Positions 8,590 through 18,044 of a DNA stretch of 64,000 nt are shown here, one piece after another. The notes beneath the pieces are model-generated. The model saw only the letters and a list, made by a program, of their open reading frames with translations. It searched no databases and was not told the origin of the DNA. Origin of the DNA: Erythrobacter sp. (GTDB lineage: Bacteria; Pseudomonadota; Alphaproteobacteria; Sphingomonadales; Sphingomonadaceae). The translations under genes and the position numbers were made by a program. The stretch spans positions 140,123 to 204,122 of the forward strand of contig NZ_JAMWYX010000006.1 of the NCBI RefSeq assembly GCF_024305245.1, in the 5' to 3' direction. The first letter of the stretch is position 1. Each line of letters begins with the position of its first letter.

Positions 8590-8655
8590 GCCGCCGGGCA
8601 GCTTCAAGGGGTTTTTCGCCAGCAGCCGACATTCTGAAAGCGACCCCTGTGCAGA
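8590..8655. repeat. Dispersed intergenic repeat, representative copy
   Basis: This copy contains CGCCGGGCAGCTTC, then TTTTTCGCCA and CTGAAAGCGACCCC. Related sequences lie at about 8205-8262 and 15540-15605 (all with GCCGGGCAGCTTC and a GCGACCCC- or TCGACCCC-like end). Weaker relatives occur near 6595-6625, 10480-10535, 16940-17005 and 40470-40525. All lie between genes. They may be a degenerate non-coding repeat family of the host genome. Confidence 0.5.
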
Positions 8656-8682
8656 CATTCACGCCGATGGCATAGTTCATTG

Positions 8683-9069
8683 ATGGAACTGTTAGGCTTG
8701 GTCGGCAGCGTAGCGGCTGGGTTGTGGTTGATTGGCACGGGAGCCTTCATGGCTTTGCGGCCGGAGCGTACCCTGCATGTGCTAAGCCTCACGGCATCAA
8801 CTCGAACGATCAACAATTTCGAGCAGGGGCTTCGCCTCAGCGGGGGGCTGGCACTGCTTCTACGTGCTCCCGCGTCAAAGTTGCCGCAGACATTTGAGGT
8901 CGCAGGATGGTTCATCGTGCTCTCTTCGCTGGTTCTGCTTGTCCTTCCGCTCCGCTGGCACGCTGACTACGCATGCTGGTGGGCCGACCGCCTTGCACCC
9001 GCCGCTGTTCGAGCAGTTGCGCCATTTTCAGCGCTTGCTGGCCTTGGACTGATTTATGTCGCCGCGTAA
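8683..9069 (+). CDS. Membrane protein, unknown
   Basis: About 128 residues from the ATG at 8683. There are three to four hydrophobic segments, an N-terminal one (LVGSVAAGLWLIGTGAFMAL) and further ones near residues 85-100 and 110-128. The segment RTINNFEQGLRLSGGLALLL is amphipathic. It resembles no family that I can name. No strong ribosome-binding site is visible. Confidence 0.55.
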   Translation: MELLGLVGSVAAGLWLIGTGAFMALRPERTLHVLSLTASTRTINNFEQGLRLSGGLALLLRAPASKLPQTFEVAGWFIVLSSLVLLVLPLRWHADYACWWADRLAPAAVRAVAPFSALAGLGLIYVAA

Positions 9070-9368
9070 ATTTCGGGCACGTCTGCTCCCCACCCAGTTG
9101 CAGTCGCCGTTGACAAATCCATAGTGCGACAAAAGCTGACGCTTGCTATGCCGCCAAATCGTCACCCGCGGGCCTAGCGAAGGCGCTATCGGAAAGATCA
9201 ACCTTCACCGATCCGTCCCGCTCGCAGACGCCGTCAGTCTCTGCTTTCGTTCATTCTCCCTCGCGTGAGAGCAGCTGTGGATCTGCGTGATGTGGACGGC
9301 ATTCTTCCCACGCACATTCACCTCCGAACTGAGGATCGTGGAACAAGCCGGGCGAGGGGCGCGTTGAT
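9070..9368. other. Intergenic stretch without a visible gene
   Basis: Roughly 300 bases with no supported coding frame. A TTGACA hexamer occurs near 9110 but no matching -10 box is visible at the usual distance, so I do not call a promoter. This region leads into the PAP2 gene. Confidence 0.35.
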
Positions 9369-10082
9369 GTGCCGGTGCAAACAGGTAGCAATCATTTCCT
9401 TGTCTGGCGCGAACGGTTCCAGTTCTGGACGCTCGCGGGACTTGCCGCGATCGCAGCGGCCATCTGGGGTTTTATCGAACTTGCCGAAGCGGTGCTTGAG
9501 GGCGAAAGCCACGCACTCGATACCCGCCTGCTCCTGGCGCTGCGGAACCCGGAGGACATCTCCGACCCGATCGGGCCGGGCTGGATAGAGGAGGTTGGTC
9601 GCGACTTCACCGCGTTGGGCGGAGTCGGGGTCCTAACCCTCCTGACACTTGCTGTGGCAGGCTACTTCCTGCTCAACGGCAAGCGCCGCGCTATGTGGCT
9701 GATGCTGGCGGCTGTGGGCAGCGGCCTGCTCGTGAGCACGCTGCTCAAGCAGGGTTTCGATCGGCCGCGTCCCGACCTCGTCCCGCACGGATCGATCGTT
9801 TACACATCGAGCTTCCCGAGCGGCCATTCGATGCTCGCGGCGGTGACCTACCTGACGTTGGCTGCGCTGTTGGTGCGGGTCCAGCCCAACAGGGCGCTCA
9901 AGTCATACTTTCTGGTGCTTGCGGTGCTTCTGACGCTCGCGGTCGGCATCAGCCGTGTCTATCTCGGAGTTCACTGGCCCTCCGACGTGCTCGCCGGATG
10001 GACGGTGGGTGCATCTTGGGCGCTGATGTTCTGGCTGATCGCCCGCCGACTGGAACGACGCGGGCAGATCGAGAGCGAGTAA
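9369..10082 (+). CDS. PAP2-family membrane phosphatase
   Basis: The protein has 237 residues and starts with GTG at 9369. It is an integral membrane type-2 phosphatidic acid phosphatase that removes phosphate from lipid phosphates or undecaprenyl diphosphate. The three catalytic motifs are complete: KQGFDRPRP, PSGH in SSFPSGHSM, and SRVYLGVHWPSDVLAGW with the nucleophilic His. Five to six spans are visible. It is monocistronic here. The exact substrate (lipid A, undecaprenyl-PP or phospholipid) cannot be told. Confidence 0.9.
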   Translation: MPVQTGSNHFLVWRERFQFWTLAGLAAIAAAIWGFIELAEAVLEGESHALDTRLLLALRNPEDISDPIGPGWIEEVGRDFTALGGVGVLTLLTLAVAGYFLLNGKRRAMWLMLAAVGSGLLVSTLLKQGFDRPRPDLVPHGSIVYTSSFPSGHSMLAAVTYLTLAALLVRVQPNRALKSYFLVLAVLLTLAVGISRVYLGVHWPSDVLAGWTVGASWALMFWLIARRLERRGQIESE

Positions 10083-10161
10083 CAAAAGCGGCTTGGCGGC
10101 TTCGAGCAGAAGCGGGCGATCAATCAGGCAGCCGCGAATGACAGGTGTGGGTTGAAAGCGG

Positions 10162-10443
10162 TTATTCGGGATTAGCCTTCAACTTCTTGTGCCGCTCGGC
10201 TGCTGGCCGCCCGAAGCCGAACCATAGCGCATTGTAGGCAGCGCCGGAATACAGAACGACCTCGTCGGTCAGGAACGGCAAGTCCGGCAGCATGATGAAT
10301 TTGGCATAGACCGCACATCCGCACGCGAACCAACCAGCGCCGATTAAAGATATTAGCCGTTCGTGCCGCTCAGTCAGGGCGATGAGACGTTCAAATACCA
10401 ATTCTACCCCCACCGACCATGACCCTCTCGAAGTAAATGGCAT
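10162..10443 (-). CDS. Small membrane-associated protein, hypothetical
   Basis: Ninety-three residues with hydrophobic stretches ISLIGAGWFACGCAVYAKFI and SGAAYNALWFGFG, and a charged tail AAERHKKLKANPE. No ribosome-binding site precedes the ATG; an internal GTG or TTG start is equally possible. No homologous family is recognised. It is convergent with the PAP2 gene. Confidence 0.45.
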   Translation of the reverse strand: MPFTSRGSWSVGVELVFERLIALTERHERLISLIGAGWFACGCAVYAKFIMLPDLPFLTDEVVLYSGAAYNALWFGFGRPAAERHKKLKANPE

Positions 10444-10757
10444 CAGACCGTAGAGTCGGCAATTGGGTCAAAACCTGGAAGGCAGATTTTTCACAATTGC
10501 GGCGATTTCCTGCCATTCAGGTTTCGACCCCAATGCCGCCGTTCATCCAGGCGCGCGCGGCCATGACGGGGTTCCGGGTCATCCACGCGCTGGTATTCAA
10601 CAGATAGGATATGCGCGCCAAGCGGATCGGCGGGATTGCCGATTGCTCAGCCCCGTGGCACAACGGGGGCGCCAATGCGTTGAGGTTTTTCGGCCGAACT
10701 ATGGCTAGCGCGTTCATGTGGTTCGGTCCGCCAGACGGATAGCGCGGAGGCTGCCAG
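10444..10757. other. Intergenic stretch before the efflux operon
   Basis: No credible gene. It holds a weak copy of the dispersed intergenic repeat (about 10480-10535, ending CTGCCATTCAGGTTTCGACCCC). The promoter of the TolC-HlyD-permease operon is expected here but no clear -35/-10 pair is visible. Confidence 0.35.
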
Positions 10758-12191
10758 ATGACGCAACTGACATGCTTGCCGGCGATGGAGATGCGAATGC
10801 CAAATGCGGCAAGGATGCTCAGCGTGTGGCTGGTCGCGGTCTTGGTCGTTGGTTCCGTCGGCACCGTTGCTGCGCAGGAAAACGGATTGGCGCTCAGCTA
10901 TGCTGAGGCGCAGGCGCGGTTTCTCGACCGATCAGATGCAATCGACGCGGCCAATTTCGCAGTGCAGGCAGCCGAGGCGCGGCGGGAATCTACCCGCACG
11001 CTGGGCCGGCCCGAAGTCGACGTCGAAGCACAGGTGCTGGATTTCCAGAAGACGCTGGTTTTGCCGCTCGGATCGCTCGAACCGGTGGCCAATGCATTCG
11101 GCATTGCCGATCCGCTGCGCTTCCGCATCCGCCGCTTTGTGTCCCGTCCGATCGTCACCGCCACGATGCCGATCTATGCGGGTGGGAAGATGGATGCCGC
11201 CCGCGCCAGCGCGGCGAGCCGCCTTGCGATTGAGGAAGCCAATCGCAACGAGGCGTCGGAACAGGGTCTGGCGCAATTGGCCAATACCTATTTCGGGCGA
11301 CAATTGGCTTCGCAGGCGCTGGAAATCCGGCAGGATGTGGTCGCCGGCATCCGAGAACACGTGAGCGCCGCGCGCGCTCTCGAACGCGAACAGCAGATTG
11401 CACCCGCCCAGCGGCTCCAGGCCGAAGCTGCTCTGGAGGAGGCGTTGCGCGAGGCGGAGAAAGCCAAGGCTGATCTGGCCTCCACCGAGATCGCGCTCGC
11501 GGGCCTGCTGCGCGCTCCGGCGCCCGTGCAGCCGACCACCCCGCTTGCGGTTCCCGACGTGCCGCTGCCGCCGCTTGATGACTTCCTTTTCGCTGCAATG
11601 GAAAATCACCCGGGCCTCAACCGGCTTGAGGCCAATGTGAAGCTGGCAGGCGCCGGGGTCGCGGCGGAAAAGGCGGCGCTGCGGCCGGATGTCTATGCGC
11701 TGGCCCAGTATAATCTCGACCGGGAAGACACTCTGGTAACCGATCCCGATTTCATCTTCGGGGTCGGGGTCAAATACAAGATCGCCTCGGGCATGGGGCG
11801 GCGGTCCGCCGTCAGCGCAGCGCGTTCGACACAGGATCAGGCCGAGGCCGGGGTGCGCGAGGCGGAGGTCCAGATTGAAACCGGGGTTCGGATCGCCCAT
11901 GCGCAGGCGCTTTCGGCCCGGCAACGCCATGCGCTCTATGGCCGCACGATTGCTGCTGCGGACGAATCCCTGCGCGTCGCCGACCTTTCGTTCCGCGAAC
12001 TGCAAGGCACCAGCCGCGATGTCACCGACGCGCAGCTTGCTGCGGGGCGGGTGCGCGTCGAACAAGCACGGGCGGCGCACGAATATCTCGAGGCGCTGGT
12101 GTCGCTTTTGCAGGTCAGCGGCCAGGTCGATCGCCTGCCCGATTTTCTGCCGCGCCCAGCACAGGAACAGGAACAGCATGGCAGCGACTGA
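10758..12191 (+). CDS. TolC-family outer-membrane efflux protein
   Basis: The protein has 477 residues, with a signal peptide (MLSVWLVAVLVVGSVGTVAAQ) and two repeated alpha-helical halves rich in Ala, Glu and Arg, as in outer-membrane factors that form the exit duct of type I and RND-like exporters. A GGAGG motif seven bases before the ATG at 10758 supports that start; an internal ATG at 10797 is also possible. It is the first gene of a four-gene operon with an HlyD adaptor and two ABC-2 permeases, overlapping the next gene by 14 bp. The substrate is unknown. Confidence 0.88.
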   Translation: MTQLTCLPAMEMRMPNAARMLSVWLVAVLVVGSVGTVAAQENGLALSYAEAQARFLDRSDAIDAANFAVQAAEARRESTRTLGRPEVDVEAQVLDFQKTLVLPLGSLEPVANAFGIADPLRFRIRRFVSRPIVTATMPIYAGGKMDAARASAASRLAIEEANRNEASEQGLAQLANTYFGRQLASQALEIRQDVVAGIREHVSAARALEREQQIAPAQRLQAEAALEEALREAEKAKADLASTEIALAGLLRAPAPVQPTTPLAVPDVPLPPLDDFLFAAMENHPGLNRLEANVKLAGAGVAAEKAALRPDVYALAQYNLDREDTLVTDPDFIFGVGVKYKIASGMGRRSAVSAARSTQDQAEAGVREAEVQIETGVRIAHAQALSARQRHALYGRTIAAADESLRVADLSFRELQGTSRDVTDAQLAAGRVRVEQARAAHEYLEALVSLLQVSGQVDRLPDFLPRPAQEQEQHGSD

Positions 12192-13194
12192 AACACAGCC
12201 CCAGCCGGAAACGCGATCGCTCAGCCGGGGGTGGGGCGCCGCGCTCGGGGCGCTGGCGGTCGTGATTGTCGCCTTCGGTCTCTGGCTGGCATGGAGCCCG
12301 CAAGAAGGGCAGGTGCAAGGAATTGTCGATGCGCGCGAATACCGCGTCGCCAGCAAGGTCACAGGGCGACTGGCCGAAGTGCTGGTAGATGAAGGCGAGG
12401 CGGTGGTCGCCGGCCAATTGCTTGCCCGGATCGACAGTCCGGAAGTCGATGCCAAGGAAAGGCAGGTCGCAGCGGCGGTGGAGGCGGCCGAATCGCAGGC
12501 CGACAAAGCCCGCACCGGTGCGCGCGCGACCGATATCGCCGCGACCGAAGCACAGTGGCGACGGGCGGCGGCAGCGGCCGATCTAGCACGCGTGACCTTT
12601 GAACGGATTAACCGTCTCGCCAATGAAGGGGTGATCGCCGGGCAGAAGCGCGACGAGGCCCGCACCAACATGCTAGCCGCCGAACAGACGGAGCGCGCGG
12701 CGCGGTCGCAATATGATACCGCCCGCTCAGGCGCGCGCGTCGAGGACCGGCGGGCCGCGGTCGCTCAGGCCGATCAAGCCCGCGGTGCAGCCGCCGAAGT
12801 CGCGGCCGCCAGCGCCGAGACCCGAATTGTCGCACCTGCCAACGGGGAAGTCGGTCGCCGCCTCGCGCAACCGGGTGAAATCGTCGGCGCGGGCTATCCG
12901 GTGCTGCTGCTCACTGAGACGCAGTCCCCGTGGGTGACGGTGACTTTGCGCGAAGGCCAGATGCAGGACGCGAAGATGGGTGCCGAATTCACCGGGATCA
13001 TCCCCGCGCTCGGCGGCAAAGCAAGCCGGTTCAAGGTCAGCTTCATCGCTCCTGCGGGCGATTATGCGACCTGGCGGGCCACGCGGCAATCGGAAGGCTT
13101 CGACGTCAAGGGCTTCGAGGTGCGGCTCAGGCCCGTCAAGCCCGTCGCGGGGCTGCGACCGGGGATGTCGGTGCTGTTCGACTGGCCACAATGA
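12178..13194 (+). CDS. HlyD/EmrA-family periplasmic adaptor
   Basis: 338 residues from an ATG that overlaps the end of the TolC gene. It has a single N-terminal membrane anchor (ALGALAVVIVAFGLWLAW), a lipoyl-like half-motif (VTGRLAEVLVDEGEAVVAGQLLARID), a long Ala/Glu/Arg coiled-coil hairpin near residues 85-210, and the second lipoyl half (IVAPANGEVGRRLAQPGEIVGAG). It should link the inner-membrane permeases to the TolC-like duct. It resembles the YbhG/YhiI adaptors that accompany ABC-2 permeases. Confidence 0.88.
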   Translation: MAATETQPQPETRSLSRGWGAALGALAVVIVAFGLWLAWSPQEGQVQGIVDAREYRVASKVTGRLAEVLVDEGEAVVAGQLLARIDSPEVDAKERQVAAAVEAAESQADKARTGARATDIAATEAQWRRAAAAADLARVTFERINRLANEGVIAGQKRDEARTNMLAAEQTERAARSQYDTARSGARVEDRRAAVAQADQARGAAAEVAAASAETRIVAPANGEVGRRLAQPGEIVGAGYPVLLLTETQSPWVTVTLREGQMQDAKMGAEFTGIIPALGGKASRFKVSFIAPAGDYATWRATRQSEGFDVKGFEVRLRPVKPVAGLRPGMSVLFDWPQ

Positions 13195-14342
13195 CCCGCC
13201 CTGCTGCGTTCCGGGCGAGCATGGCGCGCGAATGGCGGTTTCTGGCGCGCAGCCCTTGGGATTTGGCCCTGCTGACATGGCTACCCCTGCTTCTGTGCGG
13301 CGCGATCGCGTGGCAACTTTCGGACGGCGTGATCCGCGATCTTCCGGTGCTGCTGATCGATCAGGATAAGACTATGATCGGCCGCGATCTGGCGATCCGG
13401 ATCGAGGCTGCGCCCGGCCTTGCGCTGGCAGGAAGGGTGCCCGATCTCGCCGCAGCCGAAGAGATGATCCGCGCCAAGCGCGCGCAGGCCGCATTGCTGG
13501 TGCCGCCCGATACAGCGCAGCGCGCCCTGCGCGGGGAGGCTCCGCTGATCCTGTATTTCAATGCGAGCTATCCCGCCGCTGCGGCGGCCGTTCAGCGCGA
13601 GGCCGGTGCAATCGTCGATGCTGCCAATGCACGACTGGCGACGGAATGGATTGCTGCCATTGCCGCACCCGGAAGTGTGCGCCCGGCGCCTGTGCGCGCA
13701 GTGACGGCAATTGCCTGGAACGCGCCCGCCAGTCAGGAATTGCAGTTGGTGAGCCTGCTGCACCCGGCGCTGCTGCATCTGCTGTTCATGCTGGCTGTCG
13801 TTTCAGCGTTCGGACGCGAGTTGCGCGACGGCAGTATCCGCGAATGGTCCCCCGGCGTCGCCGCGCTGGCGGGCAAGGCCGCGCCTTATTTGGCTGTGTT
13901 TATGGGCTGGGGTCTGCTCGCGACGTTCTGGCTTTCGGGCGTGCGCGGCTGGCAATTCGCCGGATCGTTCACGCTTTTCATGGCCGGATATGCGGCGATG
14001 TATCTTGCCTATCTCGGGGTGGCGGTGCTTCTTCTAGGGGCGACCCGCACACTCAGCCAGTCGCTGTCAATCACAGGGCTTTATGCCGGCGCATCCTTTG
14101 CCTTTGCAGGGGCGATCTTCCCGCTGGAACAGGCCAGCGCCTTCGCGAGGGTCTGGGCGGGTGCATTGCCCTATACGCATTTCGCTCGATTGCTGGCACG
14201 AACCTGGATTGCCGAAGGCAGCGCGATGGCGGTGGCTGCGCCGCTGCTGGCGATGCTGGGCATCGCTCTCGTAACGGCCGTTCCTGGCGCGATCCTGTAT
14301 TTACGCGCGGCGCGCGACCCAGACAGTTGGGGACGGCGCTGA
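13191..14342 (+). CDS. ABC-2 type permease (YbhR/YhhJ-like), first copy
   Basis: 383 residues, starting at an ATG that overlaps the adaptor stop codon (ATGA). Topology is one N-terminal span, a large extracytoplasmic domain (VLLIDQDKTMIGRDLAIRIE through the Ala-rich middle) and five C-terminal spans. This is the layout of ABC-2 permeases in multidrug or lipid exporters. The DQD.T...R.L segment is typical of these proteins. No ABC ATPase gene lies in the operon, so the energy-coupling subunit must be encoded elsewhere. Confidence 0.85.
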   Translation: MTRPAAFRASMAREWRFLARSPWDLALLTWLPLLLCGAIAWQLSDGVIRDLPVLLIDQDKTMIGRDLAIRIEAAPGLALAGRVPDLAAAEEMIRAKRAQAALLVPPDTAQRALRGEAPLILYFNASYPAAAAAVQREAGAIVDAANARLATEWIAAIAAPGSVRPAPVRAVTAIAWNAPASQELQLVSLLHPALLHLLFMLAVVSAFGRELRDGSIREWSPGVAALAGKAAPYLAVFMGWGLLATFWLSGVRGWQFAGSFTLFMAGYAAMYLAYLGVAVLLLGATRTLSQSLSITGLYAGASFAFAGAIFPLEQASAFARVWAGALPYTHFARLLARTWIAEGSAMAVAAPLLAMLGIALVTAVPGAILYLRAARDPDSWGRR

Positions 14343-15460
14343 TGTGGGCAGCTTTCCGGGCGCTCTTTGCTGCGATCATGACCGATCGCGCCGCTGCCCT
14401 GCTGCTGTTTGCCGCGCCTTTAATCTATGCTGGCTTCTATCCCAGCGCCTACACCGGCGAAGTCGTGGTGCGGGCCCCGGTGGTGGTGGTCGATCAGGAT
14501 CGCAGCGCGGCCAGCCGCGATCTCGTCATTCGGGTCGGCGCCGCGCAACAGACCGAACTTGTCGCCAGCCTGCCCGATATCGCCGCTGCCGAAAGCTGGA
14601 TGGCCGATGGGCAGGCCGTGGCTGCGCTCATCATTCCCGAAAGCTTCGGGGGGGATATCGCCAGCGGCAAGACTGGCACCGTGGTGCTGATCGGGCATGG
14701 GGCATACCTGCTGCGGGCCTCCAGCGCGTTAACCGGGATCGGCGTCGCGCTCGGCCGGACGGGCCGTGAGGCAGCCCGCGAACAGGCCCGTGCCGCCGGA
14801 CCGCCGGCACCGCCCGCGCTGGCGCTGCAACCAAGGCCGCTGTTCAATACGCGCGAAGGATATGGGGCAGCGGTGTTTCCCGGTGTGGCCTTCGTCATCA
14901 TCCACCAGAGCCTGTTGCTCGGACTTGCCCTGCTGGCAGGCACCGCGCGCGAACGCATTGGCCCCGACCTGCGGCTGACGCGGCGGCAGTTGGCGGGTAT
15001 CGCGCTGGCGGCGAGCTTCATCGGACTACTTGATGTGGGTTGGTTTGTCGGCATGGTGTTCTGGTGGCACGACTATCCGCGCGCGGCAGCACCTTTACTG
15101 GATGTCGCAATCGGGGCGATCTTGTTCGTGGCCGCCACGGTTGCGGCAGCACTCGCGCTGGCCAGCATTTTTCCTACGCGCGAACGCCCACTGCAACTGG
15201 TGCTGCCAATCTCCTTGCCCCTCTTTTTTCTCGCCGGTCTTTCGTGGCCAGCCGAAGCGACGCCAACGGTGCTGGTGGCACTTGCGCGGTTGTTTCCGAC
15301 GACATCCGGATTGGAACTGATGGTAGGCCTGAACCAGATGGGCGGCTCCCTTAAGGATTATTGGCATGCTGCGCTCAACCTAGGGCTGCTTACGCTGCTA
15401 TTTGGGATCTTTGCGACCCGGCGCTGGACATCAGGGCTAGACGTGGAGCGAGGAGGTTAA
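14342..15460 (+). CDS. ABC-2 type permease, second copy
   Basis: 372 residues; its ATG shares one base with the stop of the previous permease gene. It has the same architecture: an N-terminal span, an external domain with VVVVDQDRSAASRDLVIRV, then C-terminal spans including ISLPLFFLAGLSWPAEATP. The pair would form a heterodimeric channel. The operon ends here; the following 335 bp hold a dispersed repeat. No ATPase is present. Confidence 0.85.
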   Translation: MWAAFRALFAAIMTDRAAALLLFAAPLIYAGFYPSAYTGEVVVRAPVVVVDQDRSAASRDLVIRVGAAQQTELVASLPDIAAAESWMADGQAVAALIIPESFGGDIASGKTGTVVLIGHGAYLLRASSALTGIGVALGRTGREAAREQARAAGPPAPPALALQPRPLFNTREGYGAAVFPGVAFVIIHQSLLLGLALLAGTARERIGPDLRLTRRQLAGIALAASFIGLLDVGWFVGMVFWWHDYPRAAAPLLDVAIGAILFVAATVAAALALASIFPTRERPLQLVLPISLPLFFLAGLSWPAEATPTVLVALARLFPTTSGLELMVGLNQMGGSLKDYWHAALNLGLLTLLFGIFATRRWTSGLDVERGG

Positions 15461-15795
15461 CTGACCAGCATCGACTTCGCGGGCGGCGGGATTTCGATTT
15501 TCCATCCATCATCAGTCACTTCCGGCCCGCCAGCGCTATCACAAAACCTGCCGGGCAGCTTCGAAGATCTTTTTGCCAAAAGCGGTCTGGCAGCTAGCGA
15601 CCCCGTCGTGGTCGATGGACCATGGGGCCTATTGATGGGCTGAAAAGCTCGATGTTGAGACCAAAGCTGGTTTTCACCATCACCCTTCCAAATCAATATC
15701 ACCTTGCCACAAGGCCGGGACGGCCACCGCACTGGTTCGAATGGTCAGGTTCCCTTACATCAAGGGCAATCGATCATATCGGGGTGGAGGGATCA
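15461..15795. other. Intergenic stretch containing a dispersed repeat copy
   Basis: No gene is supported. Bases 15540-15605 carry a copy of the intergenic repeat (ACCTGCCGGGCAGCTTCG, then CTTTTTGCCAAAAGC and AGCGACCCC). The frame of the next gene stays open upstream to 15622, but its ribosome-binding site argues for a start at 15796. Confidence 0.4.
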
Positions 15796-16848
15796 ATGTC
15801 AGCTAGGCTTGTCCAAATATATCTGCCGGAAGATCAGATCGCGCAGCTGGAAACAATTTTACCGCGTCATACGCGACGGTTCTGGCGCGAAACCCTTCCG
15901 GGCGCGCAGGAGAAATACACCTGCATCGTCCAGCAGCGCTACACTGAACGTCTGTTGATCGATCTGGAGGATGCGTTTGCCGCTGTGCCTTCCTTCACGG
16001 CCCATGTTGCGCAGTTGGAAGCCGTGTTGCCTGCAATTGAGGAAAGCCCGGCAACCGAACTGCCGCTGACGAGCGATTTGGCGCCGCCCACATGGCTGGA
16101 GCGCTTCTTCAGCCGCGATCGACTGAGCACTGATGAGCTTTACGATGACATTGCAGAAAGCTTGCACGTCCGCCCTTCCTTTGTGCTGACGGTGACCTTG
16201 TCGGCGATCATTGCCGGACTTGGAATGCGCAGCGGGCAGGTTGCTGTGGTGATTGGCGCAATGATTATCGCGCCCCTGCTTGGCCCTACAATGGGATTGG
16301 CACTGGCGGCGACGGTGGGTGACTGGAAGTTGGGCCGGCAGGCGTTTGCGACACTGGCGCTGGGTTGTGCGCTAGCAATCGTGGCGGGCATGGTGATCGG
16401 CATGATATTGACGATTGAACCGTCCACCTCTGAATTGCGAAACCGCACGCTGGTTCAGCCGGCCGATATTGCGCTTGCGCTTGCGTGCGGCGCGGCCGGG
16501 GTGCTGGCGTTCAGTCGCGGCGCATCGCTTGCGCTAGTGGGCGTGATGATCGCGGTTGCGCTGGTGCCGCCGCTGACCGCAGCGGGCATCTATACCGGCG
16601 CAGGATACCTCTCTGCGGGTGCAAGTGCGATGTTCCTGTTCACCATCAATCTGGTGTGCGTGAATGTCGCGGGCATCGCGACATTTCTGTTTCAGGGCCT
16701 GCCGCCGAAAAGCTGGCGCATCACGACCGGCATCATGCTGGTCTGGGTGTTCCTGCTGGGATTGCTGATGGCGATGATGGCAGGCCGGATATTGCTCGGC
16801 TTTGGCGCGTGGGAGGGCGCTTTCAGTTATCTTGGTAACAGCCGATAG
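15796..16848 (+). CDS. DUF389 (TIGR00341-type) membrane protein
   Basis: About 350 residues from an ATG with GGAGG five bases upstream. A soluble N-terminal part of about 120 residues precedes five to six hydrophobic segments. Segments VIGAMIIAPLLGPTMGLALA and ALVGVMIAVALVPPLTAAGI are the hallmark of the DUF389/TIGR00341 family, membrane proteins of unknown transport role found in many proteobacteria. The gene is monocistronic. Confidence 0.88.
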   Translation: MSARLVQIYLPEDQIAQLETILPRHTRRFWRETLPGAQEKYTCIVQQRYTERLLIDLEDAFAAVPSFTAHVAQLEAVLPAIEESPATELPLTSDLAPPTWLERFFSRDRLSTDELYDDIAESLHVRPSFVLTVTLSAIIAGLGMRSGQVAVVIGAMIIAPLLGPTMGLALAATVGDWKLGRQAFATLALGCALAIVAGMVIGMILTIEPSTSELRNRTLVQPADIALALACGAAGVLAFSRGASLALVGVMIAVALVPPLTAAGIYTGAGYLSAGASAMFLFTINLVCVNVAGIATFLFQGLPPKSWRITTGIMLVWVFLLGLLMAMMAGRILLGFGAWEGAFSYLGNSR

Positions 16849-17160
16849 GGAAGGTGCCGCCCAAGGCCGGCATCAGCTGAATGAAACGTTATGCTTGGCA
16901 ATTGTCCACCCGCATCCCGCCAACCTCGTGCCATCCACTTCCCGGAAGCGACATGGCAGCTTGCGCTCCCTTCTGAAAATTCCTGCCATTCGGGGATCGA
17001 ACCCAATATTGTCATCCTGAAAGCGGTTCGTGGCTCGGCAGTAGCAAGGAGGTGGAAATACAAGCCAGTGCGACGCCGAGCGAGAGCAGTTTGTCAGTGC
17101 CGCTTGTTCATCGGTCGAGAACGTGTGCCAACTTACTAACACACCATGCATGATTGCGGG
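16849..17160. other. Intergenic stretch, weak dispersed repeat
   Basis: No supported gene. Around 16940-17005 lies a degenerate copy of the intergenic repeat with GGAAGCGACATGGCAGCTTG and CTGCCATTCGGGGATCGAACC. Confidence 0.35.
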
Positions 17161-17982
17161 ATGTCACGTTATCTGATTGCGGCGTTTGCCGCGCTTTTCG
17201 CAGTTCCCCTGCACGCCGAAGACCTCGAAGTCCGGGGCGATCGCCTTTTCCTATCTGTCGAAGTCCACGGTGAGCCGGTTCAGGCGCTGGTCGACAGCGG
17301 TGCTGAGGTGACGATTTTCGACACCTCTACCGCCCGGCACTTGCGGCTCGGCAAGGGTGCCGCAGTCGAGGCAAGAGGAACCGGCGCAAGCACCACCCGC
17401 GCCGAACTCGTTAACAATATCAGCGTCACGGCACTGGGTCGCGACCTGCTGATCTCGACGGCTGCCATCATGGACTTGTCGGACGTGGGCGCGCGTCTTC
17501 TGAACGCCCCGCTTCCCATGATCCTTGGGCGCGAGCTGTTCGATGCCAATCGGGTCCTCGTCGATATCGAAGGCCGGCGGATAGAATGGCTGGACGACGT
17601 TGCCGTGCCGGAAGGTATCATGCTTGATCTTACGGCTGCGCACGGGATCGAGACCATCAAGGTCGGGTTTGGAGCCGCCGGGGAACAGGCGGCCGATTTC
17701 GATCTCGGCAACGGCTCGGACCTGCTGATCTCTTCCACGCTAGCCTCCCAGCTGGCGCTTACGCCCGTCGGCACGGAGGAAGGGGGCGGCATCGGCGGAG
17801 CGGTATCGCGGCCAGTGGTCTATGTGCCGGAGTTGACGATTGCCGGAAAAACCTTCCGCAATGTCCGGGCGCAGGTCTCCGCTGATGCCCGCGTTCATGC
17901 CAATGTGGGTGTCAGTTTGCTCCGCGAGTTCATCATCGTTACCGATTTTCCCAAGCGCCGCGTATGGCTCCAGCCGAGGTGA
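17161..17982 (+). CDS. Retropepsin-like aspartic protease family protein, exported
   Basis: About 273 residues from the ATG at 17161; an earlier in-frame ATG at 17146 is possible. A signal peptide (YLIAAFAALFAVPLHA) is followed by a retropepsin-like lobe with the active-site motif ALVDSGAEVT and the later hydrophobic-G motif PMILGREL. A second lobe has DFDLGNGSDLLIS where the second D-T/S-G would lie, with DLG instead. Such periplasmic proteins occur in many sphingomonads and few have been characterised. The changed second motif leaves catalysis uncertain unless the protein dimerises. Confidence 0.75.
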   Translation: MSRYLIAAFAALFAVPLHAEDLEVRGDRLFLSVEVHGEPVQALVDSGAEVTIFDTSTARHLRLGKGAAVEARGTGASTTRAELVNNISVTALGRDLLISTAAIMDLSDVGARLLNAPLPMILGRELFDANRVLVDIEGRRIEWLDDVAVPEGIMLDLTAAHGIETIKVGFGAAGEQAADFDLGNGSDLLISSTLASQLALTPVGTEEGGGIGGAVSRPVVYVPELTIAGKTFRNVRAQVSADARVHANVGVSLLREFIIVTDFPKRRVWLQPR

Positions 17983-18044
17983 TGTCCCAGATTGGGCAAG
18001 GTCTGCCCGGCGCTCCATGCCTGCATTGCGCGAGGAAAGTGCGT

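Noticed and set aside
9105..9140. Sigma-70 promoter at TTGACA
   Set aside because: No -10 hexamer at the normal spacing.
10932..12671. 579-residue minus-strand frame across the TolC and HlyD genes
   Set aside because: Antisense to two well-supported overlapping genes; composition is Arg/Ala-rich as expected from a shadow.
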